Part shown: positions 36,105-45,595 of the stretch, piece after piece
Layout of the letters: the number at the start of each line of letters is the position of its first letter
Position numbering within the stretch: the first letter of the stretch is position 1
Origin: Chitinophaga oryzae
GTDB taxonomy: Bacteria > Bacteroidota > Bacteroidia > Chitinophagales > Chitinophagaceae
Direction: 5' to 3'
Assembly (NCBI RefSeq): GCF_012516375.2
Contig: NZ_CP051204.2
Coordinates: 496,001-560,000, forward strand
Length of the DNA stretch: 64,000 nt
Made by a program: the position numbers and the translations under genes
The notes under the pieces: generated by a model
Database searches by the model: none
The model's input: the letters and a program-made list of their open reading frames with translations, nothing else
What the model was told of the DNA's origin: nothing

Positions 36105-39100
36105 ATGAAAAAAGAGCTACTACTATGGCTGTTCGTGTGCAGCAGCGTTCTCAGCGCAGTAGCCCAGACACGAACGATCAGCGGAAAAGTTACGGATGCA
36201 AAAGACGGCTCTGCCCTTCCCGGGGTTACAGTAGTGATTAAAGGCACTACCAAGGGTGTTTTCACATCAGGTGACGGTACTTACAAGCTGAATAACGTGA
36301 CCAGTGGCACCACACTCGTTTTTTCCTTCGTAGGTTATCTGACGAAGGAAGTTTCCGTTGGGCCGGGAAATGAAGTTGACGTAGCCCTGGATGCAGATAA
36401 AAAACAATTGGGAGAAGTGGTGGTGACGGCCGTGGGATTGAAGCGTAACGAGGCTTCGCTGGGTTACTCGGTATCCACCGTGAAGCCGGACCAGCTGGTG
36501 CAGAAATCGGAACCGGACATGCTGAAAGGCCTGCAGGGCAAGGTGGCCGGCGTCGATATCCGGACTTCGCAGGGTACGCCCGGAGCCGCTACCCGCATCA
36601 ATATCCGCGGTAATACTTCTTTCTATGGCAGCAACCAGCCATTGATTGTAGTAGATGGGATCCCTTACAATAATGACCAGGTAACCACTTCCAGTCAAAC
36701 GTCCGGCGGCGGTGCTTATTCCAGCGGTCTTTCATCTCTTGATCCCAATGATATTGCTTCCATGACGGTATTGAAAGGCGCAGCGGCAGCGGCGCTCTAT
36801 GGATCAAGGGCCTCCAACGGCGCGATCATCATTACCACCAAATCCGGCAGCGCCAATATGGGCAAACGGAAAACAGAAGTAACCTACTCTACTTCCCTTT
36901 CTATGGAAAACGTAGCTAACCTGCCGAAGTACCAGAATGAATTTGGTGCGGGCAGCCGCTTTGTTTACTCCAATGCCAACGGGTCCTGGGGACCAAAGTT
37001 TGGTACGCTGGACTCTATCCCTGCCTGGCCTGATTACCTGGCCGCTTTCCCGGAACTGTTTCCCGCTTCCGGCAAAGTCGCGTACCGGCCCGTTCCCAAT
37101 AACGTGAAGGACCTGTTCCGTACCGGTTTCATTACAGAAAACTCTATCGGGGTTAATGGCGGCAATGAAAAATCTGCCCTCAGCGCCACCGCGTCTTACC
37201 TCAGCCAGGACGGTTATGTGCCTCACTCCTTCTTCAACAGGGGAAACCTCTCTATCGGCGGTGTAACGCGGCTGACCAACGGCCTTACCGTTAACGGCAA
37301 CTTCAGCTACAGCACCAGCAACCAGGGAGGCAGCATTTTTGGTGAGAACCAGGTTTCCGGCGCCACTTCCTCTTTCGCCCGTAACCTCTTCCTGGCCAGA
37401 AACTGGAATATCACCGGGCTGCCTTTTGAAGATGTGGAAGGCAATCCGGTATCTACCAACAAACAGCAGTATGACAACCCCCTCTGGGCGTTTAAACATA
37501 ACACGATCAGTACTGCTACGGACCGGTATGTGGCGGGTTTGAAACTTAATTACGAAGTACTGCCGTGGTTCAACCTCAGCTACCAGATCGGGGTGAACCA
37601 GAATTCCTTCCTTCGCAGAGAAGTGGTGGAAATAGGCTCCAGGGGTGCGGAAGGCGCCGGCCAGATCGTGCAGCAGAACTACCGTTTTACTGAAATAGAA
37701 TCTAACCTCATCGGTACGTTTACGCCTAAACTGAAAAACGAAGATTTCGGACTGAAACTGCTGGCAGGACATAACGTCAACCAGCGTACGACCAAATCAC
37801 AAATCAATACAGGCAAGGCGATCATCGTTCCCGGTATATACACCATGCTGAATACCAAAACGGTGATCCCGACAGAGGATATTTTTGTACAGCGCAGGCT
37901 GTGGGGTGTTTTCGCAGAGGTGGACTTCGACTACAAAAAATGGTTGTTCCTGATACTCACAGGCAGGAACGACTGGTCTTCCACACTGCCCTCCAATAAC
38001 CGAAGCTACTTTTATCCCAGCGTGGCCGCTTCTTTCATCTTCACCGATGCGCTGAAGATGAACAGCAAAGTGCTGACCTTTGGTAAACTGCGTGCCAGCT
38101 GGGCCAAGGTGGGCAGGGATGCTGACCCCTATCAGCTGGCCAACATCTTCAGGATTAATCCTACTTTCCTCGGACAACCCGGCGTTATGCAGGACCCGGC
38201 AGCAGGTAATCCCAATCTGAAGCCCGAGTTTACACAGGACTTTGAAGTAGGTACCAACCTTGAGTTCTTTGATCGGAGAATAACGCTGGATTTCGCCTGG
38301 TACAGCAGGTTGTCCACCAACCAGATTGCACCGCTGACCCTGCCGCCCTCTTCCGGTTTCGGACAGGTGATAGATAACTACGGTAAGCTGACCAACAAGG
38401 GGATTGAAATCGATCTGAACGTGATGCCTGTTCGCAATGAAAACCTGACCTGGAACATACACGGTATTTTTACGAGGAACAGAAGCATTGTGAAGGAGCT
38501 GAAACCCGGCGTTATAAGGCTGCCGCTGGCAGGTGTGCTGGATGAGATGTCTCCCTATCTCGAAGCCGGTAAACCTTATGGTTACCTGCGCGGCACCGCC
38601 AACGTAAGGGACGCTGATGGCAGCCTCCTGATAGATCCCACTAACGGGTACCTGATCCGCGATCCCAACCAGCGGATGGTGGGTGATCCCAATCCCGACT
38701 TCAAGGCGGGTTTAGGTACCACCCTGAACTATAAAGGGTTTTTCCTGAACGCGCTGTTTGACCTGACAAGAGGGGGCGACATCTACGCGGTAACTGTCAG
38801 CTCCCTGCTGGGACGCGGCGTTACCAAAGACACCCGTGCAGAAGCGCGTGAAAATGTATATGTTATCCCCGGTTATTATGGTGATGTGAACTCCGGAGCG
38901 CCTTTGCTGGATGATAAAGGCAACAGGATTCCTAACCAGACTGCCATTAGTCTTTTCGAAATGTTCTTCGGTGAAACTTTTGCCATCAACTCTGCGACAG
39001 AATGGAACGTGTATGACGCTACCGTCTATACCTTCCGTGAGCTGACCCTGGGATACGACTTCCCTAAGAAATGGTTCAGTAAAACGCCGATCGGGGCGCT

Positions 39101-39272
39101 CACGCTTACACTGACAGGCAGGAACCTCTGGTACTATGCGCCGAACGTTCCCAAGTATACCCGGTTTAATCCTGAAGTAGGCAGCTTTGGTTCTACCAAT
39201 GTGCAGGGTATAGAATTGTCCGGTGCTCCTACTACCAGACGTTATGGCGTGAACCTGAAAGTGACGTTCTAG
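36105..39272 (+). CDS. SusC/RagA-type TonB-linked outer-membrane protein (cassette 2)
   Basis: A 1055-residue SusC-class transporter: signal peptide (to about residue 20, VAQ), CarboxypepD_reg-like domain (TISGKVTDAKDGSALPGVTVVIKG), plug with LVVVDGIPYNN-like and ALYGSRASNGAIIITTKSG segments, then the barrel. The N-terminal 100 residues are very like those of cassettes 3 and 4, while the plug and barrel differ, suggesting duplication followed by change of substrate. It is followed by a SusD-like_2 gene after 23 bases. Confidence 0.95.
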   Translation: MKKELLLWLFVCSSVLSAVAQTRTISGKVTDAKDGSALPGVTVVIKGTTKGVFTSGDGTYKLNNVTSGTTLVFSFVGYLTKEVSVGPGNEVDVALDADKKQLGEVVVTAVGLKRNEASLGYSVSTVKPDQLVQKSEPDMLKGLQGKVAGVDIRTSQGTPGAATRINIRGNTSFYGSNQPLIVVDGIPYNNDQVTTSSQTSGGGAYSSGLSSLDPNDIASMTVLKGAAAAALYGSRASNGAIIITTKSGSANMGKRKTEVTYSTSLSMENVANLPKYQNEFGAGSRFVYSNANGSWGPKFGTLDSIPAWPDYLAAFPELFPASGKVAYRPVPNNVKDLFRTGFITENSIGVNGGNEKSALSATASYLSQDGYVPHSFFNRGNLSIGGVTRLTNGLTVNGNFSYSTSNQGGSIFGENQVSGATSSFARNLFLARNWNITGLPFEDVEGNPVSTNKQQYDNPLWAFKHNTISTATDRYVAGLKLNYEVLPWFNLSYQIGVNQNSFLRREVVEIGSRGAEGAGQIVQQNYRFTEIESNLIGTFTPKLKNEDFGLKLLAGHNVNQRTTKSQINTGKAIIVPGIYTMLNTKTVIPTEDIFVQRRLWGVFAEVDFDYKKWLFLILTGRNDWSSTLPSNNRSYFYPSVAASFIFTDALKMNSKVLTFGKLRASWAKVGRDADPYQLANIFRINPTFLGQPGVMQDPAAGNPNLKPEFTQDFEVGTNLEFFDRRITLDFAWYSRLSTNQIAPLTLPPSSGFGQVIDNYGKLTNKGIEIDLNVMPVRNENLTWNIHGIFTRNRSIVKELKPGVIRLPLAGVLDEMSPYLEAGKPYGYLRGTANVRDADGSLLIDPTNGYLIRDPNQRMVGDPNPDFKAGLGTTLNYKGFFLNALFDLTRGGDIYAVTVSSLLGRGVTKDTRAEARENVYVIPGYYGDVNSGAPLLDDKGNRIPNQTAISLFEMFFGETFAINSATEWNVYDATVYTFRELTLGYDFPKKWFSKTPIGALTLTLTGRNLWYYAPNVPKYTRFNPEVGSFGSTNVQGIELSGAPTTRRYGVNLKVTF

Positions 39273-39295
39273 TTTATCACGAAAAAAATGAACCG

Positions 39296-41014
39296 ATGAA
39301 AAAACTAAGCAGAATAATTTTGGTGACCCTCGTTATGATAACGGGATGTACAAAAGGGTTCCTGGATATTAATACTGATCCCAACAATCCTACCAAGGTG
39401 TCGTTGAAGCAATTGCTACCGGCAGCGGAACAGGGGTTGGCATTTTCTATGGGTTTTACCAATGATGCACGCGGGGCCAGGGGGCTTACTGAGGTGTTAT
39501 CGGTATATGTGCATCAGATAGTGGTGCGGGAAAGCCAGGACCAATACGGAGCTACGGGCTCGCAGTTTGATATTAACGGCGCCTGGTCTGGTTTCTACAG
39601 CGCGCAGCCGGTAAGCGGACTTCCGGACTATATTGGTGTGCTGGAGAACGTGGAAGTGCTGATTAAACAAGCTACGGCGGGAGGCTATCGTCATTATGCC
39701 GGCATCGGGAAGCTGCTGAAGGCATATGGCATCAGCCAGTTTGTAGATGCGTTTGCAGATATCCCATTTTCTGAAGCGAATAAATTCGGGACTGATGGGC
39801 TGCGCTATCCGAAGTTTGATAAAGGTGCTGACATCTATCCGCAGCTTTTCAAATTGATTGATGATGCCATCGCCGATCTGGGAAGCGATGATGGTCCGCT
39901 GGAACCTGGGGGAGATGATATTTTTTATGGAGGAAATCTCGCCCGGTGGACGGCCATGGCCAAGAGCCTGAAGTTGAAGTTGTACAACCAGGTACGCCTG
40001 GTACAGGATGTGTCGGGTCCTGTAAACCAGCTGGTGAGCGCAGGAGGCTTAATCAGTAATACCGGGCAGGGATTTATGCTGCGGTATGGCTCGCAGGTAG
40101 CACCGGACGACAGAAACCCGGGATTCAGTGAGTATTATGCCACCCAAAAATCGCACTATATCAGCCCCTGGTTCTACGAAATCATGAAGGGCTATAACCC
40201 ACGGATATTTACCGGCATCAGGGATCCCCGGATACCCTACTACTTCTTCAATCAGAATACGAAACTCGGAGGCTCGCAGGCGCCGACAGAGTACCGTGAT
40301 TCCGGTTTTGTTTCCATTTATTTTGGCTCGACAGGCACCAACAGGAACTCATCTCAGGACAACAGCATGACGGTATTTGGCCTTTACCCGGTAGGTGGCA
40401 AGTATGATAACGGTAGCGCGGGAACGGTAACGGCCGCCAGCGGTACCGGCGCTGCGCCCCTGAGATTACTTACTTATGCAGATGTACTGTTTATACAGGC
40501 AGAGCTGATCAATGCAGGCGTGCTTGCAGGAGATGCCCGCCAGAAATTGTCTGCCGCCATTGATGAATCTTTCAAGCAGGTGGACTTTGTAGCAAACCTG
40601 GCGAAAGGATCCCAGACAGTACCTACTATTGTTGGGCCGGATGCCACCGCGTATCGCGACAAAATACTGGCCGTTTATGATGCCAGAGCTACGGCAAAGG
40701 AAAAACTGGAAGTGATCATTACACAGAAATGGATACAGTCTTTCGGTTTTAGCGGCGACGCCTATACGGATTACCGGCGTACTGGTTTCCCGGTATTATT
40801 CAATCCCAATGATCCCACGATGGCTCCCGGGCGTCAGGCGCAGCCACCGATATTCGGTAATCCTACCTTGCCGCCGCCACAGGGAAAAGTGCCGGTAGCG
40901 CTGGGTAGAAATTACCCGTTGTCATTGCCGTGGCCAACCAACGAAATCGAAGTGAATCCGAATGCGCCCTCTCAAAAACTGCCGGACGTAACACCGGTGT
41001 TCTGGGATAAATAA
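39296..41014 (+). CDS. SusD-like_2 family surface lipoprotein (cassette 2)
   Basis: The 572-residue lipoprotein has its signal ending ITGC with the lipidated Cys at residue 18, followed by the family's FLDINTDPNNPTKVS. Features of the SusD-like_2 branch (distinct from classic SusD/RagB) are YGISQFVDAFADIPFSEA, NLARWTAMAKSLKLKLYNQVR, LTYADVLFIQAELINAG and KWIQSFGFSGDAYTDYRRTGFP. It is probably the ligand-capturing lid of the cassette 2 transporter. Somewhat longer than the usual 480-530 residues. Confidence 0.92.
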   Translation: MKKLSRIILVTLVMITGCTKGFLDINTDPNNPTKVSLKQLLPAAEQGLAFSMGFTNDARGARGLTEVLSVYVHQIVVRESQDQYGATGSQFDINGAWSGFYSAQPVSGLPDYIGVLENVEVLIKQATAGGYRHYAGIGKLLKAYGISQFVDAFADIPFSEANKFGTDGLRYPKFDKGADIYPQLFKLIDDAIADLGSDDGPLEPGGDDIFYGGNLARWTAMAKSLKLKLYNQVRLVQDVSGPVNQLVSAGGLISNTGQGFMLRYGSQVAPDDRNPGFSEYYATQKSHYISPWFYEIMKGYNPRIFTGIRDPRIPYYFFNQNTKLGGSQAPTEYRDSGFVSIYFGSTGTNRNSSQDNSMTVFGLYPVGGKYDNGSAGTVTAASGTGAAPLRLLTYADVLFIQAELINAGVLAGDARQKLSAAIDESFKQVDFVANLAKGSQTVPTIVGPDATAYRDKILAVYDARATAKEKLEVIITQKWIQSFGFSGDAYTDYRRTGFPVLFNPNDPTMAPGRQAQPPIFGNPTLPPPQGKVPVALGRNYPLSLPWPTNEIEVNPNAPSQKLPDVTPVFWDK

Positions 41015-41045
41015 CCTTCTCATTCATGTGCACAAAAAAGTAAGT

Positions 41046-41942
41046 ATGAAGAATAAGATCATCTATATAGTCATGTTGGCGGTTGGAATAACGGTTTTTT
41101 ATGCATGCCGGAAGAATGACAACCCCAAACTACCGGATGGCGTTTCAAAGCGCCAGGTGCCGCAGCTCACGCAGGACAATACCAAGGACCTGCTGATCCA
41201 GTCAGATAACCTGCCTGACTTTAAAACAGCGTTTAACGTAGCGTTGTATTTCCCTACAGGAGAACAACCCAGGACCACCGATGTAGTGGTGGCGATGAAC
41301 GGCAAATACAATAATGTGAAGGTAGCGCAGGGCGGCATCACGTCTTTGCCGACAGTAGTATCCCTCACCGGCACGCAGCTGATGCAGCTGTTCGGGCTTT
41401 CTGCCAACGCACTTACGCCGGGGGACTACTTCGAAGTGACGACCAACTTCACCATGAACGACGGAACGCAGATACATGGTTTCGGCGATACCGTTACGTT
41501 ATCCAATGGTTCCAAACAGTACATCCCTCCTTACGGTGCAGACGTGCTGGGGGCCGCCGGGCTGATCCGGCTGCTGACCTATACGAAAGTATGCCCGTTG
41601 GCCGTAAAAACATACCTGGGAGGTATGACCGTGGATGATCCCGGGGTAACAGAAGTAACGTATCCGGTAACGGTGTCTGTTAATGCAGATAGCACCGTGT
41701 TTACCTTTACCGGTTGGGCGGATATGCCAGGAGTGGCCATGAAGGCCAATTTCAGCCGACCAGGCTATCAGTTCACCATCCCCAAGCAGAAAATCGCGGA
41801 CCTCTTTCAGGGGTACCATAACCTGACTGTGTCCGGTACCGGAACGATCAACCCCTGCGATACCACTATTATATTCAACGTGACAACGGAAGTGGACGAG
41901 GGTAGTTTTGGAAATAATGAGACTATTTTGTCCAAGCCCTGA
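41046..41942 (+). CDS. Unknown lipoprotein accessory to SusCD cassette 2
   Basis: Not recognised. The 298-residue lipoprotein starts MKNKIIYIVMLAV and has a signal ending FYACRK (lipidated Cys near residue 20). The body is beta-rich, with Gly/Thr/Asp-rich segments resembling Ig-like or glycan-binding folds of surface lipoproteins in polysaccharide utilisation loci. It lies 31 bases after the SusD-like gene and before a terminator hairpin, so it belongs to cassette 2. It has no visible catalytic motif. A ligand-binding role at the cell surface is inferred from context only. A GTG at 41028 is a less likely start. Confidence 0.65.
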   Translation: MKNKIIYIVMLAVGITVFYACRKNDNPKLPDGVSKRQVPQLTQDNTKDLLIQSDNLPDFKTAFNVALYFPTGEQPRTTDVVVAMNGKYNNVKVAQGGITSLPTVVSLTGTQLMQLFGLSANALTPGDYFEVTTNFTMNDGTQIHGFGDTVTLSNGSKQYIPPYGADVLGAAGLIRLLTYTKVCPLAVKTYLGGMTVDDPGVTEVTYPVTVSVNADSTVFTFTGWADMPGVAMKANFSRPGYQFTIPKQKIADLFQGYHNLTVSGTGTINPCDTTIIFNVTTEVDEGSFGNNETILSKP

Positions 41943-41964
41943 CGGGCCGGAAAGAACCATTTTG

Positions 41965-41998
41965 AAAGACGCGTCATCCGCAAGGGTGGCGCGTCTTT
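41965..41998 (+). terminator. Terminator-like hairpin after cassette 2
   Basis: A 15-bp stem (41965-41979 with 41984-41998, AAAGACGCG outer arm, with G-U pairs inside) and a GCAA tetraloop; only a short T tract is included. Confidence 0.6.
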
Positions 41999-42360
41999 GC
42001 TTGGTGAAAGGGGGAATTAACTTATCAAGAATTATTTAGCGGCAGACTGATTTTTTAAAAGTATTACCTTAGCATAGTAGAAAATATTTTTTTGTTTTTA
42101 TATCTTGTGTCTGTTTTTAAACAAAAATTAACATTTTTAAAAATCAAAATCTGAATTTTTGTGACGTTGTAACCCGTTATGTTACTGCTTTGCTTATGTA
42201 GATGTTTTAGAATCCTATGCTGTGAAAATAGTCATCAACCTGATGCCGGACTAACTATTCAACAGTATTCCCCGCGTAATTCCCGAAAAAGCTAAGCGAA
42301 CATTCATTCAACGACCCAGTGTTTTAGGTTAACTGAAATAAAATCAAATCTAAATTGCTT
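41999..42360 (+). promoter_or_regulatory. Leader region of SusCD cassette 3
   Basis: An AT-rich gap of about 360 bases without a gene. TACCTTAG near 42064 is a weak -7 candidate. It ends in ATTGCTTATG, the shared susC start context. Confidence 0.35.
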
Positions 42361-45300
42361 ATGAAAAGAGGATTACTCTTGTGGCTTCTCATGGCCATTG
42401 GCGTCTTGCAGGCGGTTGCCCAGACGCGAACGATTACAGGCAGGGTGACCGACTCCAAAGACGGTACCAGATTGCAAGGGGTAACTGTCACCGTAAAAGG
42501 TTCCAACAAAGGTACTGTTACCGGTCCTGAAGGTAACTATAAGCTGGAAGTACCTTCCGATGCATCCATCGTATTTACTTTTATGGGTTATGAATCCAAG
42601 ACCTTCCCCGCGAACAAAAACGTTTTGGATGTTCAGCTGGTGCTGGACAACAAACAACTGGGCGAAGTGGTGGTGACCGCGCTTGGTGTGACCCGTGAGA
42701 AAAAAGCGCTGGGTTATGCTGTGGGTACGGTGAAATCCGAAGAGCTGGTACGGGCTGCTAACCCGAACCTGGCCACTGCCATCCAGGGTAAAGTATCCGG
42801 TGTGGAAGTAAGAGCTTCCAGCGGTATGCCTGGTGCATCTGCCCAGATCTATATCCGCGGCGCCCGTTTCTTTGACGGTAACAACGCTCCGCTGTATGTA
42901 GTGGACGGTATGCCGGTAAACAGTAATCCTGACTTCGCGGTAGGTGGTTTGGGTGTAACCGGTACTGACTTCGCCGGCCGTTCTATCGATATCGATCCGA
43001 ACGACATCGAATCTATCGACATCCTGAAAGGCCAGGCGGCTTCCTCCCTGTATGGTATGCGTGCAGCGAACGGTGTGGTAATGATCACTACCAAAAGCGG
43101 TAAAAGCAACAAGGCAGGAAAACCGGTGATCAACGTGTCTTCCAACTATCAATGGGACCAGATCTCCAGACTGCCTGATCTGCAGCAGAAATATGCACAG
43201 GGTTCTTATGGCAACTATTCAAATTTTGGTTCCAGCTCCTGGGGTCCTGAAATCGGCTCTCTGCCTGATAACCCGGACTTTGGTGGCAACGTAGGCAACG
43301 ATTTTAACAATGGTACGCCTACAGCAGAATCCAAAGGTAAATTCTGGAGCCCGCAGGCGGGTAAATGGTTAACGCCGCAGGCGCACAACAACCCTAAAGA
43401 CTTCTTCCGTACCGGCTACACTTCCAACACTTCCCTGAACATGTCTCAGGCTGGTTCATGGGGTAACTATGCTTTTGGTTTCGGTAATACTTCCCAGAAA
43501 GGTATTGTTCCCAGCACTGGTATGAGCCGTTTTAATGCTAAATTCAATGGTACTTTTAACGTTAGCTCCAAAATAAAAGTGGGAACCAGCTTCAACCTGT
43601 CTAATACAGATATCGACAGGCTGCCTACTGGTAACAACAGTATCCTGTTCCAGATTTATGGTGCACCTCCGAGCTACAGCATGAAGGATATACCTTTCCA
43701 TGAAGCGAACAACGAGTACAAACAAATCTCTTATCGTGCCGGTAACTTCGATAACCCGTACTGGTCTAACACCTACAACAGCTTTAATGAAAAAACCAAA
43801 AGGTTCTTCGGTAATGCTTTTGTGTTGTATGAACCGATCAAAGACCTGAGCATCAAATACCAGTTGGGTACCGATATTTACAATACCAACATGGACGAGT
43901 ACTATGAGTTAGGATCTGCTGCTACCGGTGGTTCTACTGCTTCGGGTACTGTTCCCTCAGTCGGAGTGCCTAAAGGAGGTTCCATTCTTAACAGAGCTTT
44001 CACCAACCGTTCCTTCAACTCTTTGCTGAACATTGCCTATAACAGGCAGCTGAGCACTGACTTTAAGCTGACAGCGATGGTGGGTAGCGAATTGAACGAT
44101 AACTATACCCGTCTGATTACCGGTGATGGTACTGGTCTCGTTGTTCCAGGTTATAAAAACATGGACAACGCGATGAATCAGATCAGCACACAATCTCAAT
44201 ACCGGAACAGGCAAGTTGGTTTTTATGGCAACGTGGGTCTGGACTGGAGAAGAATGTTGTACCTGAACGTGTCGGCCCGTAACGAATACGTATCTACCAT
44301 GCCTTCCGGCAAACGCTCTTTCTTCTATCCTTCCGGTTCACTGGCATGGGTAGTGAGCGAGCTGCCTTCCCTGCAGGACAAAGACATCTTTGCTAAAGTA
44401 CGCGCTTCCATTGCACAAGTGGGTACCGCGGGAACTTACCTGCTGCCGGTGTATAAAAAGCATACTTCCTCCAGCGGCTTCCTGGATGATGGTATCGTGT
44501 TTCCGTTTAATAACCTGGTGGGCTTCCGTCCGAATTCCACCCTGTATGATTCTGATTTCAAACCACAAAACACCAGATCATACGAGTTCGGTGCTGAACT
44601 GGGTTTCCTGAAAAACAGAATCAGCCTGGAATATTCTTATACTTCACAGAACACCATCGACCAGATCTTTGCAGTGCCCCTGGCCGGGTCTACCGGTTTT
44701 GCACAGGTATACCAGAATGGTGGCGAAATGTCTGCCAAAGTGCATGAGATTACACTGAAAACCACGCCGGTTAAAACCAACAATTTTGAGTGGAACCTGA
44801 ATGTGAACTATACTAAAGTTATTACTGAGGTAGTGAAACTGGCTGATGGTGTAGACAACATCTTCCTGGGTGGTTTTACTGATCCGCAGGTGCGTGCAGC
44901 CATTGGATATTCTTATCCTTCTATTTACGGTACCACCTTCGCTCGCAACAACGAAGGCAAAATGATGCTGGATGATGATGGATTCCCTATCGGAGGCACT
45001 GATGGTGTTATCGGTAGCGTTACGCCGAAGTTCATTATGGACTACTCCACTACCCTGCGTTATAAATTTATCCACCTGAGCGCATTGTTACAGTGGAAAA
45101 ATGGCGGTCAGATGTATTCCGGCGCCAACAGGCTGATTGACCTGTATGGTACTTCCAAAAGAACGGAAAGCCGTGCCACCGACGAGATCAAGTATGAAGG
45201 TGTAAAAGCATCTACAGTTAAACCTGATGGTAGCGGCGGAGAACCTAATGATAAGGTAATTAAAGGCGCTGAAGCGCTGCAGGACCTGTACAATGTACTG

Positions 45301-45576
45301 GGTACCATTTCCGAAGCCAATATATATGGTACTTCTTACCTGAAATTAAGAGAGGTTTCCGTAGGTGTTGACCTGCCCCGCAGCATCCTGGACCGTTTGA
45401 AAGTATTTAAAGCAGCCAGCCTGAACGTATCTGCACGTAACATTTTGCTGTGGACAGAGTTGCCTAACTTCGATCCGGAGTCTTCTCAGGGTAACGGTAA
45501 CATGCAGGGCGGTTTCGACTATATGTCCCTGCCTCAGACACGTAGCGTTGGTGTTGGTCTTAACCTGACTTTCTAA
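42361..45576 (+). CDS. SusC/RagA-type TonB-linked outer-membrane protein (cassette 3)
   Basis: A 1071-residue SusC-class transporter. The start at the ATG (not the TTG six bases before) gives the signal peptide MKRGLLLWLLMAIGVLQAVA. The CarboxypepD_reg-like domain (TITGRVTDSKDGTRLQGVTVTVKG) and plug (LYVVDGMPVNSNPDF, SLYGMRAANGVVMITTKSG) lead into the barrel, ending SVGVGLNLTF. It is followed 19 bases later by its SusD-like_2 partner. Substrate unknown. Confidence 0.95.
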   Translation: MKRGLLLWLLMAIGVLQAVAQTRTITGRVTDSKDGTRLQGVTVTVKGSNKGTVTGPEGNYKLEVPSDASIVFTFMGYESKTFPANKNVLDVQLVLDNKQLGEVVVTALGVTREKKALGYAVGTVKSEELVRAANPNLATAIQGKVSGVEVRASSGMPGASAQIYIRGARFFDGNNAPLYVVDGMPVNSNPDFAVGGLGVTGTDFAGRSIDIDPNDIESIDILKGQAASSLYGMRAANGVVMITTKSGKSNKAGKPVINVSSNYQWDQISRLPDLQQKYAQGSYGNYSNFGSSSWGPEIGSLPDNPDFGGNVGNDFNNGTPTAESKGKFWSPQAGKWLTPQAHNNPKDFFRTGYTSNTSLNMSQAGSWGNYAFGFGNTSQKGIVPSTGMSRFNAKFNGTFNVSSKIKVGTSFNLSNTDIDRLPTGNNSILFQIYGAPPSYSMKDIPFHEANNEYKQISYRAGNFDNPYWSNTYNSFNEKTKRFFGNAFVLYEPIKDLSIKYQLGTDIYNTNMDEYYELGSAATGGSTASGTVPSVGVPKGGSILNRAFTNRSFNSLLNIAYNRQLSTDFKLTAMVGSELNDNYTRLITGDGTGLVVPGYKNMDNAMNQISTQSQYRNRQVGFYGNVGLDWRRMLYLNVSARNEYVSTMPSGKRSFFYPSGSLAWVVSELPSLQDKDIFAKVRASIAQVGTAGTYLLPVYKKHTSSSGFLDDGIVFPFNNLVGFRPNSTLYDSDFKPQNTRSYEFGAELGFLKNRISLEYSYTSQNTIDQIFAVPLAGSTGFAQVYQNGGEMSAKVHEITLKTTPVKTNNFEWNLNVNYTKVITEVVKLADGVDNIFLGGFTDPQVRAAIGYSYPSIYGTTFARNNEGKMMLDDDGFPIGGTDGVIGSVTPKFIMDYSTTLRYKFIHLSALLQWKNGGQMYSGANRLIDLYGTSKRTESRATDEIKYEGVKASTVKPDGSGGEPNDKVIKGAEALQDLYNVLGTISEANIYGTSYLKLREVSVGVDLPRSILDRLKVFKAASLNVSARNILLWTELPNFDPESSQGNGNMQGGFDYMSLPQTRSVGVGLNLTF

Positions 45577-45595
45577 TTTTTAAAGCACATTGATT

